Part shown: positions 1 to 8,117 of the stretch, piece by piece
How positions within the stretch are numbered: the first letter of the stretch is position 1
How the letters are laid out: every line of letters starts with the position of its first letter
DNA from: Chara braunii
Lineage: Eukaryota; Streptophyta; Charophyceae; Charales; Characeae
Direction of reading: 5' to 3'
Assembly (NCBI GenBank): GCA_003427395.1
Contig: BFEA01000306.1
Span: forward strand, 464,293-491,514
Length of the DNA stretch: 27,222 nt
Position numbers and translations under genes: made by a program
The notes under the pieces: model-generated
Told to the model about the DNA's origin: nothing
Database searches by the model: none
What the model saw: only the letters and a program-made list of their open reading frames with translations

Positions 1-1260
1 ATGTGCATGTGTGTTCACTAGTTCAAGCTTCACTTTATCAAGTTCATGTGAGTTGTAGTGTTCCGATTCATCACTTGGTTGCTCTTTCCTCCATGTGCAT
101 GCGTATTCACTAGTTCAAGCACTTTGTCAACTTCGTGTCAGTTGTAGTGTTCCGATTCATCAGTTGGTTGCTCTTTCCTCCATGTGCATGTATATTCACT
201 AGTTCAAGTTTCACTTTGTCAGGTTTATGTACGTTGTAGTGTTCCGATTCATCACTTCGTTGCTCTTTCCTCCATGTGCATGTGTATTCACTAGTTCAAG
301 CTTCACTTTGTCAAGTTCGTGTGAGTTGTAGTGTTCCGATTCATCACTTTGCTCTTTCCTCCATGTGTATGTGTATTCAATAGTTGAAGCCTCACCTTGT
401 CAAGATCATGTGAGTTATAGCATTCCGATTCATACTTGGTTGATCTTTCCTCTGAGTGCATGTGCTTTCACTAGTTCAATCTTCACTTTAAGTTCACGCA
501 TGTGTTGATGTTTCGGTTCTTACTTAGTTGCTCTCCTACTCATTTGAATGTTTTCCACTAGTTCTTTGTCAAGTTTAAGCATATGTTGATCTTCCGGTTC
601 TTACTTAGTTGCTCTTCTACTCATTTGAATGTGCTCCACTAGTTCTTTGTCAAGTTCAAGCATGTGTTGATGTTCCCGTTCTCACTTAGTTGCTTTTCTA
701 CTCGTGTGAATGTGTTCCACTAGTTCTTTGTCAAGTTCAAGCATGCGTTGATGTTCCGGTTCACACTTAGTTGCTCTTCTACTCATGTGAATGCGTTCCA
801 CTAGTTCCTTGTCAAGTTCAGGCATGTGTTGATGTTCCGCTTCACACTTAGTTGCTCTTCTACTCATGTGAATATGTTCCACCAGTTCCTTGACAAGTTT
901 AAGCATGTGTTGATGTTTCGGTTTACACTTAGTTGCTCTTTTACTCATGAGAATGTTTTCCACTGTGTTGATGTTCCGGTTTACACTTAGTTGCTTTTCT
1001 ACTCATGTGAATGTGTTCCACTAGTTCCTTGTCAAGTTCAAGCATGTGTTGATGTTCTTGTTCACACTTAGTTGTTGTTTCCTCCATGTGAATATGTTCC
1101 ACCAGTTCAATCTCCCCTTTGTCAAGTTCATGTGAGTTGTATTGTTCCGATTCATCACTTGGTTGTTTTTTTCTCCATGTGCATGTATATTCAAGAGTTC
1201 AACATTCGCCTTGTCAAGTTCATGTGCATGGTAGTGTCCCGTTTCAACGCTTGGTGAGTC
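1..1260. repeat. Degenerate minisatellite, two related unit families
   Basis: Tandem units are visible by eye. From 1 to about 500 the unit is 89-92 bp, marked by TTGCTCTTTCCTCCATGTG recurring near 79, 168, 260 and 349. From about 500 to 1080 a related unit of about 78-84 bp carries CTACTCATGTGAATG, CCACTAGTTC and TTGATGTTCCGGTT. The first family returns at about 1080-1260. On the minus strand both encode versions of the same peptide core (HELDKVKLELVN against PELDKELVEHI), the longer family having three extra codons, so the two are homologous. Some short units are 81 bp, a multiple of three. I recognise no known satellite family. Confidence 0.9.
682..963 (-). other. Open frame made of 27-residue repeats in the minisatellite
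   Basis: The minus strand stays open for 93 codons over about 3.4 repeat units. Each unit reads roughly HMSRRATKCEPEHQHM followed by xELDKELVEHI, which is charged and helix-prone. The frame survives because the local unit is 81 bp. It breaks in neighbouring units through indels and stops. No domain is recognisable, and there is no sign of a promoter or a flanking unique coding exon. It could be a remnant of a repeat-protein exon or simply a satellite with a chance open frame; I favour the latter. Confidence 0.2.
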
Positions 1261-1266
1261 TTTCCC

Positions 1267-1371
1267 TATGGGATGGGTGACCGACATTTGGTCGCTACCG
1301 CTATTGGATGGGTGACCAGCATTTGGCTGCTACCACTATGGGATAGGTGACCGACATTTGGCTGCTACTAC
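1267..1371 (+). repeat. Three 35-bp tandem repeats with a 5S box-C-like motif
   Basis: There are three head-to-tail 35-bp units, 1267-1301, 1302-1336 and 1337-1371, differing at only a few positions. Each contains GGATGGGTGACC or, in unit 3, GGATAGGTGACC. This 12-mer equals the start of the box C internal promoter region of plant 5S rRNA as I know it. The remainder (CATTTGGCTGCTAC) does not resemble 5S rRNA. A chance match or a 5S-derived fragment are both possible. Confidence 0.85.
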
Positions 1372-1396
1372 GGTGTGATGATTTGATTACTAGAAG

Positions 1397-1399
<3 letters not shown>

Positions 1400-1454
<55 letters not shown>
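1400..1454 (+). repeat. (CT)n microsatellite
   Basis: Uninterrupted CT dinucleotides over 55 bp, followed by further C/T-rich sequence to about 1515. Serine/leucine reading frames across it are artefacts of the repeat. Confidence 0.98.
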
Positions 1455-1458
<4 letters not shown>

Positions 1459-3168
1459 CCTCCCACTCTCTCTCTTTCTCCCTCTTCATCTTGCCCTCTC
1501 TCTCCCTTCCCCTCACTTGGCATATGACTAACCCTTCTTCCCTCGCTTGTTACATTGTCGGGGAACGAACGGTAAAAGAAAATCAAGCCTCACTTGGTGG
1601 AAAAAGAGGGCAAGGGAAGGGTAGCCGGTCCCTTGTGCCGCCAAGAAGGCAAAGGAAAGAACGTATTGAAAGACTAGGAGAAAGGCGAAACCCGGGAGAA
1701 AGTGAAATTTTAAGCAAGGTCAGTATTGACTCAACCATTTCCCCGACTGCAAGACTACGAGAAGAGAATGAGCTGATTGAGCACAAAGAGAAGGCGAAGA
1801 GAAAGGAAAGCTAGGCATGTGGGAAGGGCTATGCGTTGACCTCCAATGGGGGATTGTGTCGGTCTTTGCTTTGTGTCGGATTTTGCAGGTAAGTAAAGGC
1901 CTGTGATGCCTTGAGCGGGACAGGGTCGGGAGAGACTGGGCGGCAAAAGGAAACGAATGAGGGGACAAGGGGGTGCTATGGGACCTTAGCGTAAGACCAA
2001 CCCACGGAAGTGATCTTTGTGTTTGTGACTTGGAGTGCAAAAGAAGGGAAGGAGTGCAATCTTGCTATGGGAAATGTGAAGTGGCATGTGCGTGCCTGTG
2101 AAGGCCCCAAAAAGACTAAGGGGTTTGCGTCAAGAATGATGGATGAGATGCATGAGACACGAGGGGTGCGTAGAGGTGAGGGGGAGAACGGCATAGCCGC
2201 ACCCCGATGACGCCAAAGAATTACAATGCTTAGGGAAATGGTGCGCGGCCTAAGGATGGCGCTTAGCCTGCGCACAAGAGAAGAAAAACCTCTCAAAGAA
2301 CCCCTGGACTGCATGCGTATTGGAAGGAGCAATTGCTTGAGAACACAACCAAGAAAAAAAAAAAAAAAAAGCCTTGTTGAATGACCAGCGAGACTACCAC
2401 CCGGCGTGAGGGCTGAGCTACATCCCCAATGTCAAATCTCTCTCGCGTGATGGCCCACCCCCATCCATCTCAAAGCACTAGGTGGGGGTGACCCTGGGAC
2501 GAACGGCCCGCGCCCTGAGCATAAGCGTGGGTGGGCCAAGCCAAATGGGACCCGCAGTGGGGTTGACCAAGGCTCCAAAGTCTACCGGGGTTAGGCCCTA
2601 CAACGTATCTCGTGGGTGAAGGAGCGGCAGCCCCGATTCCGACAATGGCCGAAGTTCAGTTGGATATGGCGATGTATCTTCCCCTATTCTAGCGGGAGAT
2701 TCATTACATTCTTATGCGTCCTATCAATGGAAGGAGCGAGGGGCGTGCCGAGAAGTTGGAGACATACTCTGGCGGGTGTATTGCTCATCCTAGCAATGGA
2801 AGGAGCCACTCTTTTTCTCTCTGCGTACACAGCAGAAGGAGCGATGCGGGATGAGCCGATGGTCAATCTTGGCCATGTATCGGTCCGTAAACCTTCGGCA
2901 AATTGATTCCGATTTCGCTCAATCTATAGAAGGAAGTAGCCTCCCGCTATCTCTCCGCGAAGCATGATTGGAAAGCAACACATTTGGCCACGTTCTAGAG
3001 GAGATTCATCTCACTTTTCTTCATTTTGTTTCTTATTATAGTTGTCGTTGTTTTGTCGTCGTAGTCTTCCGTGCCAGGCTATTAAGATTATCGTCGATTG
3101 AATCTGAATTTGATCGCAATACACTCCTCGGCTGCGATGTTCTCGGCCACCACAATGGTGGTGGGTAG

Positions 3169-3170
<2 letters not shown>
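1455..3170. other. Unassigned sequence, partly GC-rich, no gene recognised
   Basis: About 1.7 kb between two long dinucleotide tracts. Open frames are short and in conflicting frames, with no recognisable domain. The part from about 2380 to 2900 is GC-richer and contains repeated AGCGGGAG and GGAAGGAGC words. It could be rDNA spacer-like given the 18S-like sequence downstream, but I see no promoter or external transcribed spacer landmark that shows this. Confidence 0.5.
2354..2370 (+). repeat. A17 homopolymer
   Basis: Seventeen consecutive A. It could be the tail of a retroposed sequence on the plus strand, but I recognise no SINE body or target duplication upstream, so it is listed only as a homopolymer. 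Confidence 0.9.

Positions 3171-3235
<65 letters not shown>
3171..3235 (+). repeat. (AG)n microsatellite
   Basis: Uninterrupted AG dinucleotides over 65 bp. It is the reverse complement type of the CT tract at 1400-1454, so the two form an inverted pair about 1.7 kb apart. Confidence 0.98.
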
Positions 3236-3239
<4 letters not shown>

Positions 3240-3478
3240 AGGTGCCTACCTTAAGGAATGGGTGATCTGGAGAAACTGAAAGTCGGCTTACGGTTTCAAG
3301 ACTCGCTATTAGACGATAGTCTTTCAGCAAATGCATCTACCACTTTCTAGCGGGAGTTTGGGAGATTCACTCTTGTTTGCCCAAATATGGGCGCAACAAT
3401 GTGGGAAACTGTAGCTGCATCTTTAAATCTCGTGGCTGAAGATTCACCTTTTTTTTTCTTCCTTTTGTTGTTTTTTTA

Positions 3479-3660
3479 TACCTGGTTGATCCTGCCGATA
3501 GACATATGCTGGTCTAACAGACTAAGCCATGCACATCTAAGTCTGAATGCGTTGCGCTGAGAAACTGCACCTAGATAATCGTGGTAATTCCGGAGCTAGA
3601 AACATATATCACATCCCAACTTCGGGAAGAGATGTGTTTTTGGATACGAGGCCAGTCCCA
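3479..3660 (+). pseudogene. 18S rRNA 5'-end fragment, shortened and diverged
   Basis: The segment opens with TACCTGGTTGATCCTGCC, the conserved 5' end of eukaryotic 18S rRNA. It continues with recognisable pieces: CATATGCTGGTCT, AAGCCATGCACATCTAAGT, GAAACTGC, ATAATCGTGGTAATTC, GGAGCTA and ACTTCGGGAAG. Compared with the usual 5' domain, the stretch between GAAACTGC and ATAATCG (GGCTCATTA...ACTTGG in plants) is missing and many positions are substituted. The hairpin usually written CACCCC/GGGGTG in plants is replaced by CACATC (3610-3615) pairing with GATGTG (3631-3636). After about 3660 I can follow no 18S sequence and the universal 530-loop motif is absent, so this is not a complete gene. A T-rich run lies directly 5' (3449-3478). 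Confidence 0.8.
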
Positions 3661-4244
3661 GTTTACCTTGAGTCGACCGTATCTAGTCGGGGTCGCAGCC
3701 AGGTTCGCTGAAAACGGGACACTGATGAAGGAAGGGAGGGGAGAACACGGACTGAGACACACAACGGATTTCTGAGTTTTACTCTTGGAATGTATTCCTT
3801 GTTGAGTTTCCAGGTGTTACTAAGCTTATGAGCGTGCATGCGTGCTGGTCTGTCTGCCTATCTGAGCGTTTGTCGACTTAATGTGTGTGTGAACCGCAAG
3901 GACACTTGTTAATTCAGAAGGCCCGAAAAGTCGGTACGTACCTGTCGGTCATGATTGTTGCGAGAGACTAAGTATCGTCGTCGGATTGACTGCATAACTG
4001 CGTATCTCCGCCGATGAGGTTTTTTTTTTTGTATCCGAGAGCTGGTGGCACATACTTAAAGAAGGAAGCACAACCGTTGAACAGTGTTGCGGGGCCTTGA
4101 TACTGCGCACGACTGTTGTGGGCGATGCGTTTTGACTCACTCCGTTTCGCCTGCACCTCGACAAGTATGTACGATAAAGTCAGACTATTTGTGTGCATTC
4201 CGACAGAATGAGATTGTGATATTATTTCTTGTTGTGTTGCGGAG
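3661..4244. other. Unassigned sequence after the 18S-like fragment
   Basis: No domain, RNA gene or repeat recognised. It could be strongly diverged rRNA-derived sequence, but no conserved 18S core motif is present. An 11-nt T run lies at 4020-4030. Confidence 0.4.
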
Positions 4245-4605
4245 GCTGAGCGAACGCATAAGTTGCGGGTTGTTCAGTCACACGCACTTGTTGCTTGTTT
4301 TACGCGGAGCTAGGCTACTCGTAAGTTGAGTAGCCTAGTTCTACGTTATATGTCATTGTTTGGGCTGATTAGTCACACCATTAGTTGGTGTGGTCTAGTT
4401 ATATGTCTCTTGTCGTTTGTTAAGCCAAAGGTTGAACCCCTCATGAGTTGAGGTGGTTTAGTTCTTTGTGTATGCCAAATGTTCAAGCTGACCAGCCTCA
4501 CCATAAGTTGGTGCGGCCCGGTCATACGCCTTATGTCGATTGTCTAGGCAGAAACTGACCACGCCATAAGTGGGTGTGAATCAATCCTATGCCTTATGTT
4601 TACTT
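4245..4605 (+). repeat. Stem-loop block A
   Basis: Order of stem classes: CGCA/TGCG (4255-4267), CTACTC/GAGTAG, CACACCA/TGGTGTG, CCTCA/TGAGG, CACCA/TGGTG, CACGCC/GGTGTG. It begins with GCGAACGCATAAGTTGC, which also opens block C. It is followed by more decayed copies (4606-5028) that keep the core but pair poorly. Confidence 0.8.
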
Positions 4606-5028
4606 TTTTTGGCCGGCTAGTCACACCATAAGTTGGTACGACCAAGTCATGAGCCGTGAACATAAGTGGAACCTGAGTATAAAATCTGATATTACTATAT
4701 ACTACGTATATCATTGGCAGGCTGAACGCCATAAGTGGGGAGATCTAACCATATAAGTCGGTAGCAGATAAAGCAGAGGACAAAATAAGATTCAAAGTAT
4801 AAAATTCAGTGGTAACTTTGGGCAGGTTGACTCATCCATAAGTTGGGTAGTTGGTCTTATGCCCCTGATAACACAAAGGGCAGAGAGATAATATAAAACT
4901 TGGCTATTTTTCTTTCTAAACATAAGCTGCTATTTGGATGGGGAGCCTCATAAGTTGAGGTGACCTGACCACTCGTCTGAAGACAGAAAAAACTTGTGAC
5001 CCTACTTATTGAATGTAGTTGTCTTGTG

Positions 5029-5310
5029 GACTGTTCAGTCACACGCGCTTGTTGCTTGTTTAGGCAGGCTAGTCTACTCATAAGTTGAGTAGCCTAGTTC
5101 TTCACTATATGTCATCTGTGGGCTGGCTAGGTACATCATAAGTTGAGGTGGCTCAGTTATTTGTGTAGGCCGAAAGTTTAGGCTGACCAGCCTCACCATA
5201 AGTTGGTGCGGTCCGGTCATACGCCTTATGTCACTCGTTCAGGCAGAGGCTAATCACATCATAAGTTGGTGTGGTGAGTTATATGCCTTATGTTTATTCG
5301 TCGAACATGG
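5029..5310 (+). repeat. Stem-loop block B, one unit fused
   Basis: It starts with GTTCAGTCACACGCGCTTG, shared with block A. It then has CTACTCA/TGAGTAG, a hybrid unit near 5130-5150, CACCA/TGGTG, and CACATCA/TGGTGTG. The hybrid has the left flank of the CACATCA class and the right flank of the CCTCA class, so one unit is lost relative to blocks A and C. Confidence 0.75.
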
Positions 5311-5790
5311 TTGTATTGCGAAGGGTGGGCGAACGCATAAGTTGCAGGTTGTTCGGTCATTCGCGCATGTGTTTTTGTCTAGGCTGGGCTGAACTACTCA
5401 TAAGTTGGGTAGGCTGGGTCTACGCCATATGTCACTGTTTGGGCTGGCTAGGCACATCATAAGTTAGTGTGTTCTAATCATATGCCTTTGATCATTTGTT
5501 CAGGCTAAGGCTGGCCCCTCATAAGTTGAGGAGGTTCGGTTCTTTGTGTATGTCGAGCGTTTAGGCTGACCAGCCTCACCGTAAGTTGGTGCGCCTCGGT
5601 CATACGCCTTATGTCAATCGTCTAAGCAGAAATTGGTCACACCATAAGTTGGTGTGATTTGGTCCTATGCCCTACGTATACTTGTGCTACCAGACTAGGA
5701 CACCATAAGTTGGTGTGGCGTAGTCATATAAACTGGCAGGTCAATCACATCCATAAGTTGGGTTGGCTATCCCTATGTCTTATGTAAGGA
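5311..5790 (+). repeat. Stem-loop block C
   Basis: It starts with GCGAACGCATAAGTTGC. It follows the order CTACTCA/TGGGTAG, CACATCA/TAGTGTG, CCTCA/TGAGG, CACC/GGTG, TCACACCA/TGGTGTGA, ACACCA/TGGTGT (5700-5716) and ATCCA/TGGGT. The order of the first six matches block A. Confidence 0.8.
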
Positions 5791-6187
5791 AGGGTAAAAG
5801 GGAATAACAAGGGTTTTTGAACGAACTATGCGACCTGGAAAGGAACCCGAGGGTTGGCGAGAGATGTTGTTACACTCACCTCTGTATGCTTTTGGGGCTA
5901 TCTCTCGGGATTTCTCTTTTAGTAGGTTAGTCGCTTTAGGTGCTCGCTAAGTGTTGGAGCTACAGGTAGGAGAGATGGAAGATGGGAGGGAAACTTGGGA
6001 TAAGATAGGACTAACCTTACTAGGAGTTAGGATCGGTGTTAGCTCACGATGCCATCTTCAAGAAGGGATCGTGCTGACTATCTTCGGTTCTACCTATCAG
6101 GTAAGTGTAAGAAGTTGGTCCCAAGTATAATTGTGTTTTGTCCTTTGCATTTTCAGCTTTGTATAAATCTTGACAGTCTCTTGATCC
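5791..6187. other. Unassigned spacer
   Basis: No gene or repeat recognised between the stem-loop array and the 84-bp and 230-bp duplications. Confidence 0.4.
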
Positions 6188-6278
6188 TACGAGAAGTGTT
6201 GCCGAAATTTTACAGATCTGAAAGAGTTAGTCATTTTTTGACACCTGAATATTCTGAAAAGGCACTTTTCTTACGGGA
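6188..6278 (+). repeat. Partial third copy of the duplicated motif
   Basis: TACGAGAAGTGTTGCCGAAA at 6188 reappears 84 bp later as TACGGGAAGCGCTGCCGAAA at 6272, and AGAGTTAG follows in both. The 84-bp spacing is 28 codons and the plus frame is open across it (6049-6387), giving LREVLPKF and LREALPKF. I do not think it is a gene, because no other coding sign is present. Confidence 0.5.
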
Positions 6279-6730
6279 AGCGCTGCCGAAATTTTGCAGA
6301 ATATGGAGAGTTAGATTATTTTCTGCTATGAGAAATCTAAAGTTTCGCCTGTTTTGGGGAGATGATGCCGAAGTCTTGACAACTTGATACCAGTTAGAGG
6401 AAGGTAGAAAGGAAACTCAGTAGAGGAGCTAGGTTACGAGATGGAGCACGTTCTCCATTTGGCTCAAATGTAGTAGTGGCTCTCTTTGGCCTGTACTGTG
6501 ATGCATCAAGCGCTGCCGAAATTTTGCAGAATTTGGAGAGTTAGATTATTTTCTGCTATGAGAAATCTAAAGTTTCGCCTTATTTTGGGGAGATAATGCC
6601 AACAACTTGATACCAGTTAGAGGAAGGTAGAAAGGAAACTCAGTAGAGGAGTTAGGCTACGAGATGGAGCATCTTCTCCATTTGGCTCAAACGTAGTAGT
6701 GACTCTCTTTGGCCTGTACTGTGATGCAGG
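6279..6730 (+). repeat. Direct tandem duplication, 230-bp and 222-bp copies
   Basis: Copy 1 (6279-6508) and copy 2 (6509-6730) both run from AGCGCTGCCGAAATTTTGCA through TTTTCTGCTATGAGAAATC and GATACCAGTTAGAGG to GGCCTGTACTGTGATGCA. Copy 2 lacks a few bases in the GATGCCGAAGTCTTGACAAC part and differs at scattered sites. The copies are very similar, so the duplication is comparatively recent. No coding function is apparent. Confidence 0.93.
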
Positions 6731-7799
6731 GCTGTGAATTCGATTGAAGGCTTGACTTGTTCGGCCTGATCCTACAAAGCATCATCTTCTGTTATCACTG
6801 ATAACAGGTCGGTCGCCGATTCATCGGTTTTCGACTCAACTTTAATCCACTTTTGCCACTCAACCTAAAGGCTTTAGCCTTGTGGTTTGATTTGTTTCGT
6901 TGTGTTTTTACCCGGACTTTATTTGAATGGCCATTTAATAAAGATGCTGAGTATTTTATTTTGAGAGTTGCACAGAGAGTGAGGCTTGTATGGTTAAAGC
7001 GAGTGGTGTGAGCGCAAAGAATAGTTGAAGTTGACCCCGTGGAGTGCATGGACTTTTGGTTGAATAGTTGATGTGATTGCAGGTATATTTGGTGGTTAGG
7101 ATTTTGGATTTGACTGCCTACGATTACTTAAGTATACATGGCTGAAAGGAGTCCCATTGTGATTGTGAGAAGTGATCGTCACATATTTATAACCCTCTAT
7201 ATATATGTACACAAATACGCGTTAGGTGTTGGCACGGCCTATTGTGACCGTGCGCAAGGGTTAAACAGATTATGCTTTGAGGCAATAAGAGACGATTGCC
7301 ACCACAGGTATGAACCTGTGTACCACCCACTCTCCACAGGCTGCAGAAGAGGGTGTGGTGATCAACCGCCTTGGTGGTTGTCTAGCGTTGAGAGATTCAT
7401 CCCTTAGGGCGTGTGTCAGCCGACACTTCTTGTTATCGAGTTGAGACGTGGCTAACTGGGCATGAGCAGTCTCACACTGCTTGTTGTCGAGTTGAGAAGA
7501 GGGGTGGGCTGTAGTGTGGGCGTGAGGCAGCCCTGTTTATGTGTGCATGCGCTAAGTGTTCGGTCTTGGTTGTCTTGGATTTCTGCGGTCTGGCGCCATG
7601 TGTGTAAACCAACCGAAGGGGGCGTGACCATGGTACAGAGTAGTGGGCTGCACGGGTATAGGCCGAAATACCTCCCGTTTATTTGGATGTGGGAGTAGAT
7701 GTCGGGGGAGGGACCTGCAGTGACAACTATTCTAAACTATAGCCTTTGCAATCAGGAGGCAAGGTTGAAGATCAACATTGAAGGGGCAAAGAAGAAGAG
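6731..7799. other. Unassigned sequence with small repeats
   Basis: No gene recognised. A perfect 7-bp inverted repeat CACAGGT/ACCTGTG with a 4-nt loop lies at 7303-7320. An imperfect 51-bp tandem duplication lies at about 7423-7520, recognisable by CTTGTTATCGAGTTGAGA and CTTGTTGTCGAGTTGAGA. Open frames at 7138-7407 and 7462-7698 have no recognisable domain. Confidence 0.4.
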
Positions 7800-8117
7800 A
7801 TGAGAGCAGAGCAGAGACTGCAGTTGGCCATCACAGAGGCCAAGGACCGGGCTGAAAGGAGGCGGAGGAGAGACGGGGTCACAGATGAACTGAAGGTGAC
7901 CGTTTCTTACCTGGAAGCAGAGACTTCGACGGACAAAGTAGAGCGAGAACAGAGGCACCGGGACCGCGACACGGAGGCGGAGAGCGAGGAGAGTAACCGG
8001 GAGGTCCGGACTCAATCCTGGCATGGACTGGACGAGTGGCGGCAGGACCACCCGCCAGCAGAGCCTGTAGAGAGTGGCCCTGAGGCCAACTCGCGACGAC
8101 GGGCAAGCAGACAGTAA
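7800..8117 (+). CDS. Hypothetical charged 105-residue reading frame
   Basis: An ATG-initiated frame with an upstream in-frame TGA at 7779-7781. The product is very rich in Arg, Glu and Asp (for example KDRAERRRRRDG and EREQRHRDRDTEAESEE) and would be helical or disordered. I do not recognise it. It has no signal peptide or membrane segment, no recognisable neighbours, and the purine-rich composition alone could give such a frame. It could be a fragment of a retroelement gag-type coiled coil, which would be inference only. Confidence 0.15.
   Translation: MRAEQRLQLAITEAKDRAERRRRRDGVTDELKVTVSYLEAETSTDKVEREQRHRDRDTEAESEESNREVRTQSWHGLDEWRQDHPPAEPVESGPEANSRRRASRQ

Larger units (their letters stand above)
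4245..5790 (+). repeat. Array of about 24 stem-loops with constant loop TAAGT and variable paired arms
   Basis: The core CATAAGTTG (variants GTAAGTT, TTAGTTG, TGAGTTG) recurs every 50-80 bp. Around it the flanks are inverted repeats whose sequence changes from unit to unit. Examples are CTAGGCTACTC/GAGTAGCCTAG (4310-4338, 11 perfect pairs), CACACCA/TGGTGTG (4374-4392), CCTCA/TGAGG (4439-4453), CACCA/TGGTG (4499-4513), CTACTCA/TGAGTAG (5074-5092), CACATCA/TGGTGTG with one G-T (5255-5273), CTACTCA/TGGGTAG with one G-T (5394-5412), CCTCA/TGAGG (5517-5531) and TCACACCA/TGGTGTGA (5637-5657). Linkers often carry ATACGCCTTATGTC. The stem classes occur in the same order in three blocks, so this is also a higher-order repeat. 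I recognise no described family. Confidence 0.9.

Noticed and set aside
1347-1814. 155-codon open frame starting over the CT microsatellite, and its minus-strand shadows
   Set aside because: The Ser-Leu run is simply the translation of (CT)n; the rest has no domain.
3479-4244. Complete functional 18S rRNA gene
   Set aside because: Only the 5' domain start is recognisable, with an internal deletion; the universal core motifs downstream are absent.
4245-5790. CRISPR-like array
   Set aside because: Units are not identical repeats with unique spacers, the arms vary with pairing, linkers are themselves repeated, and no cas-like gene is present; the window is eukaryotic.
6049-6387. 112-codon frame across the 84-bp repeat
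   Set aside because: The repeat period happens to be a multiple of three, but the following 230-bp duplication is not, and the product has no recognisable domain.
7400-7415. Plant-type telomere repeat (TTAGGG)
   Set aside because: A single occurrence, no tandem array.
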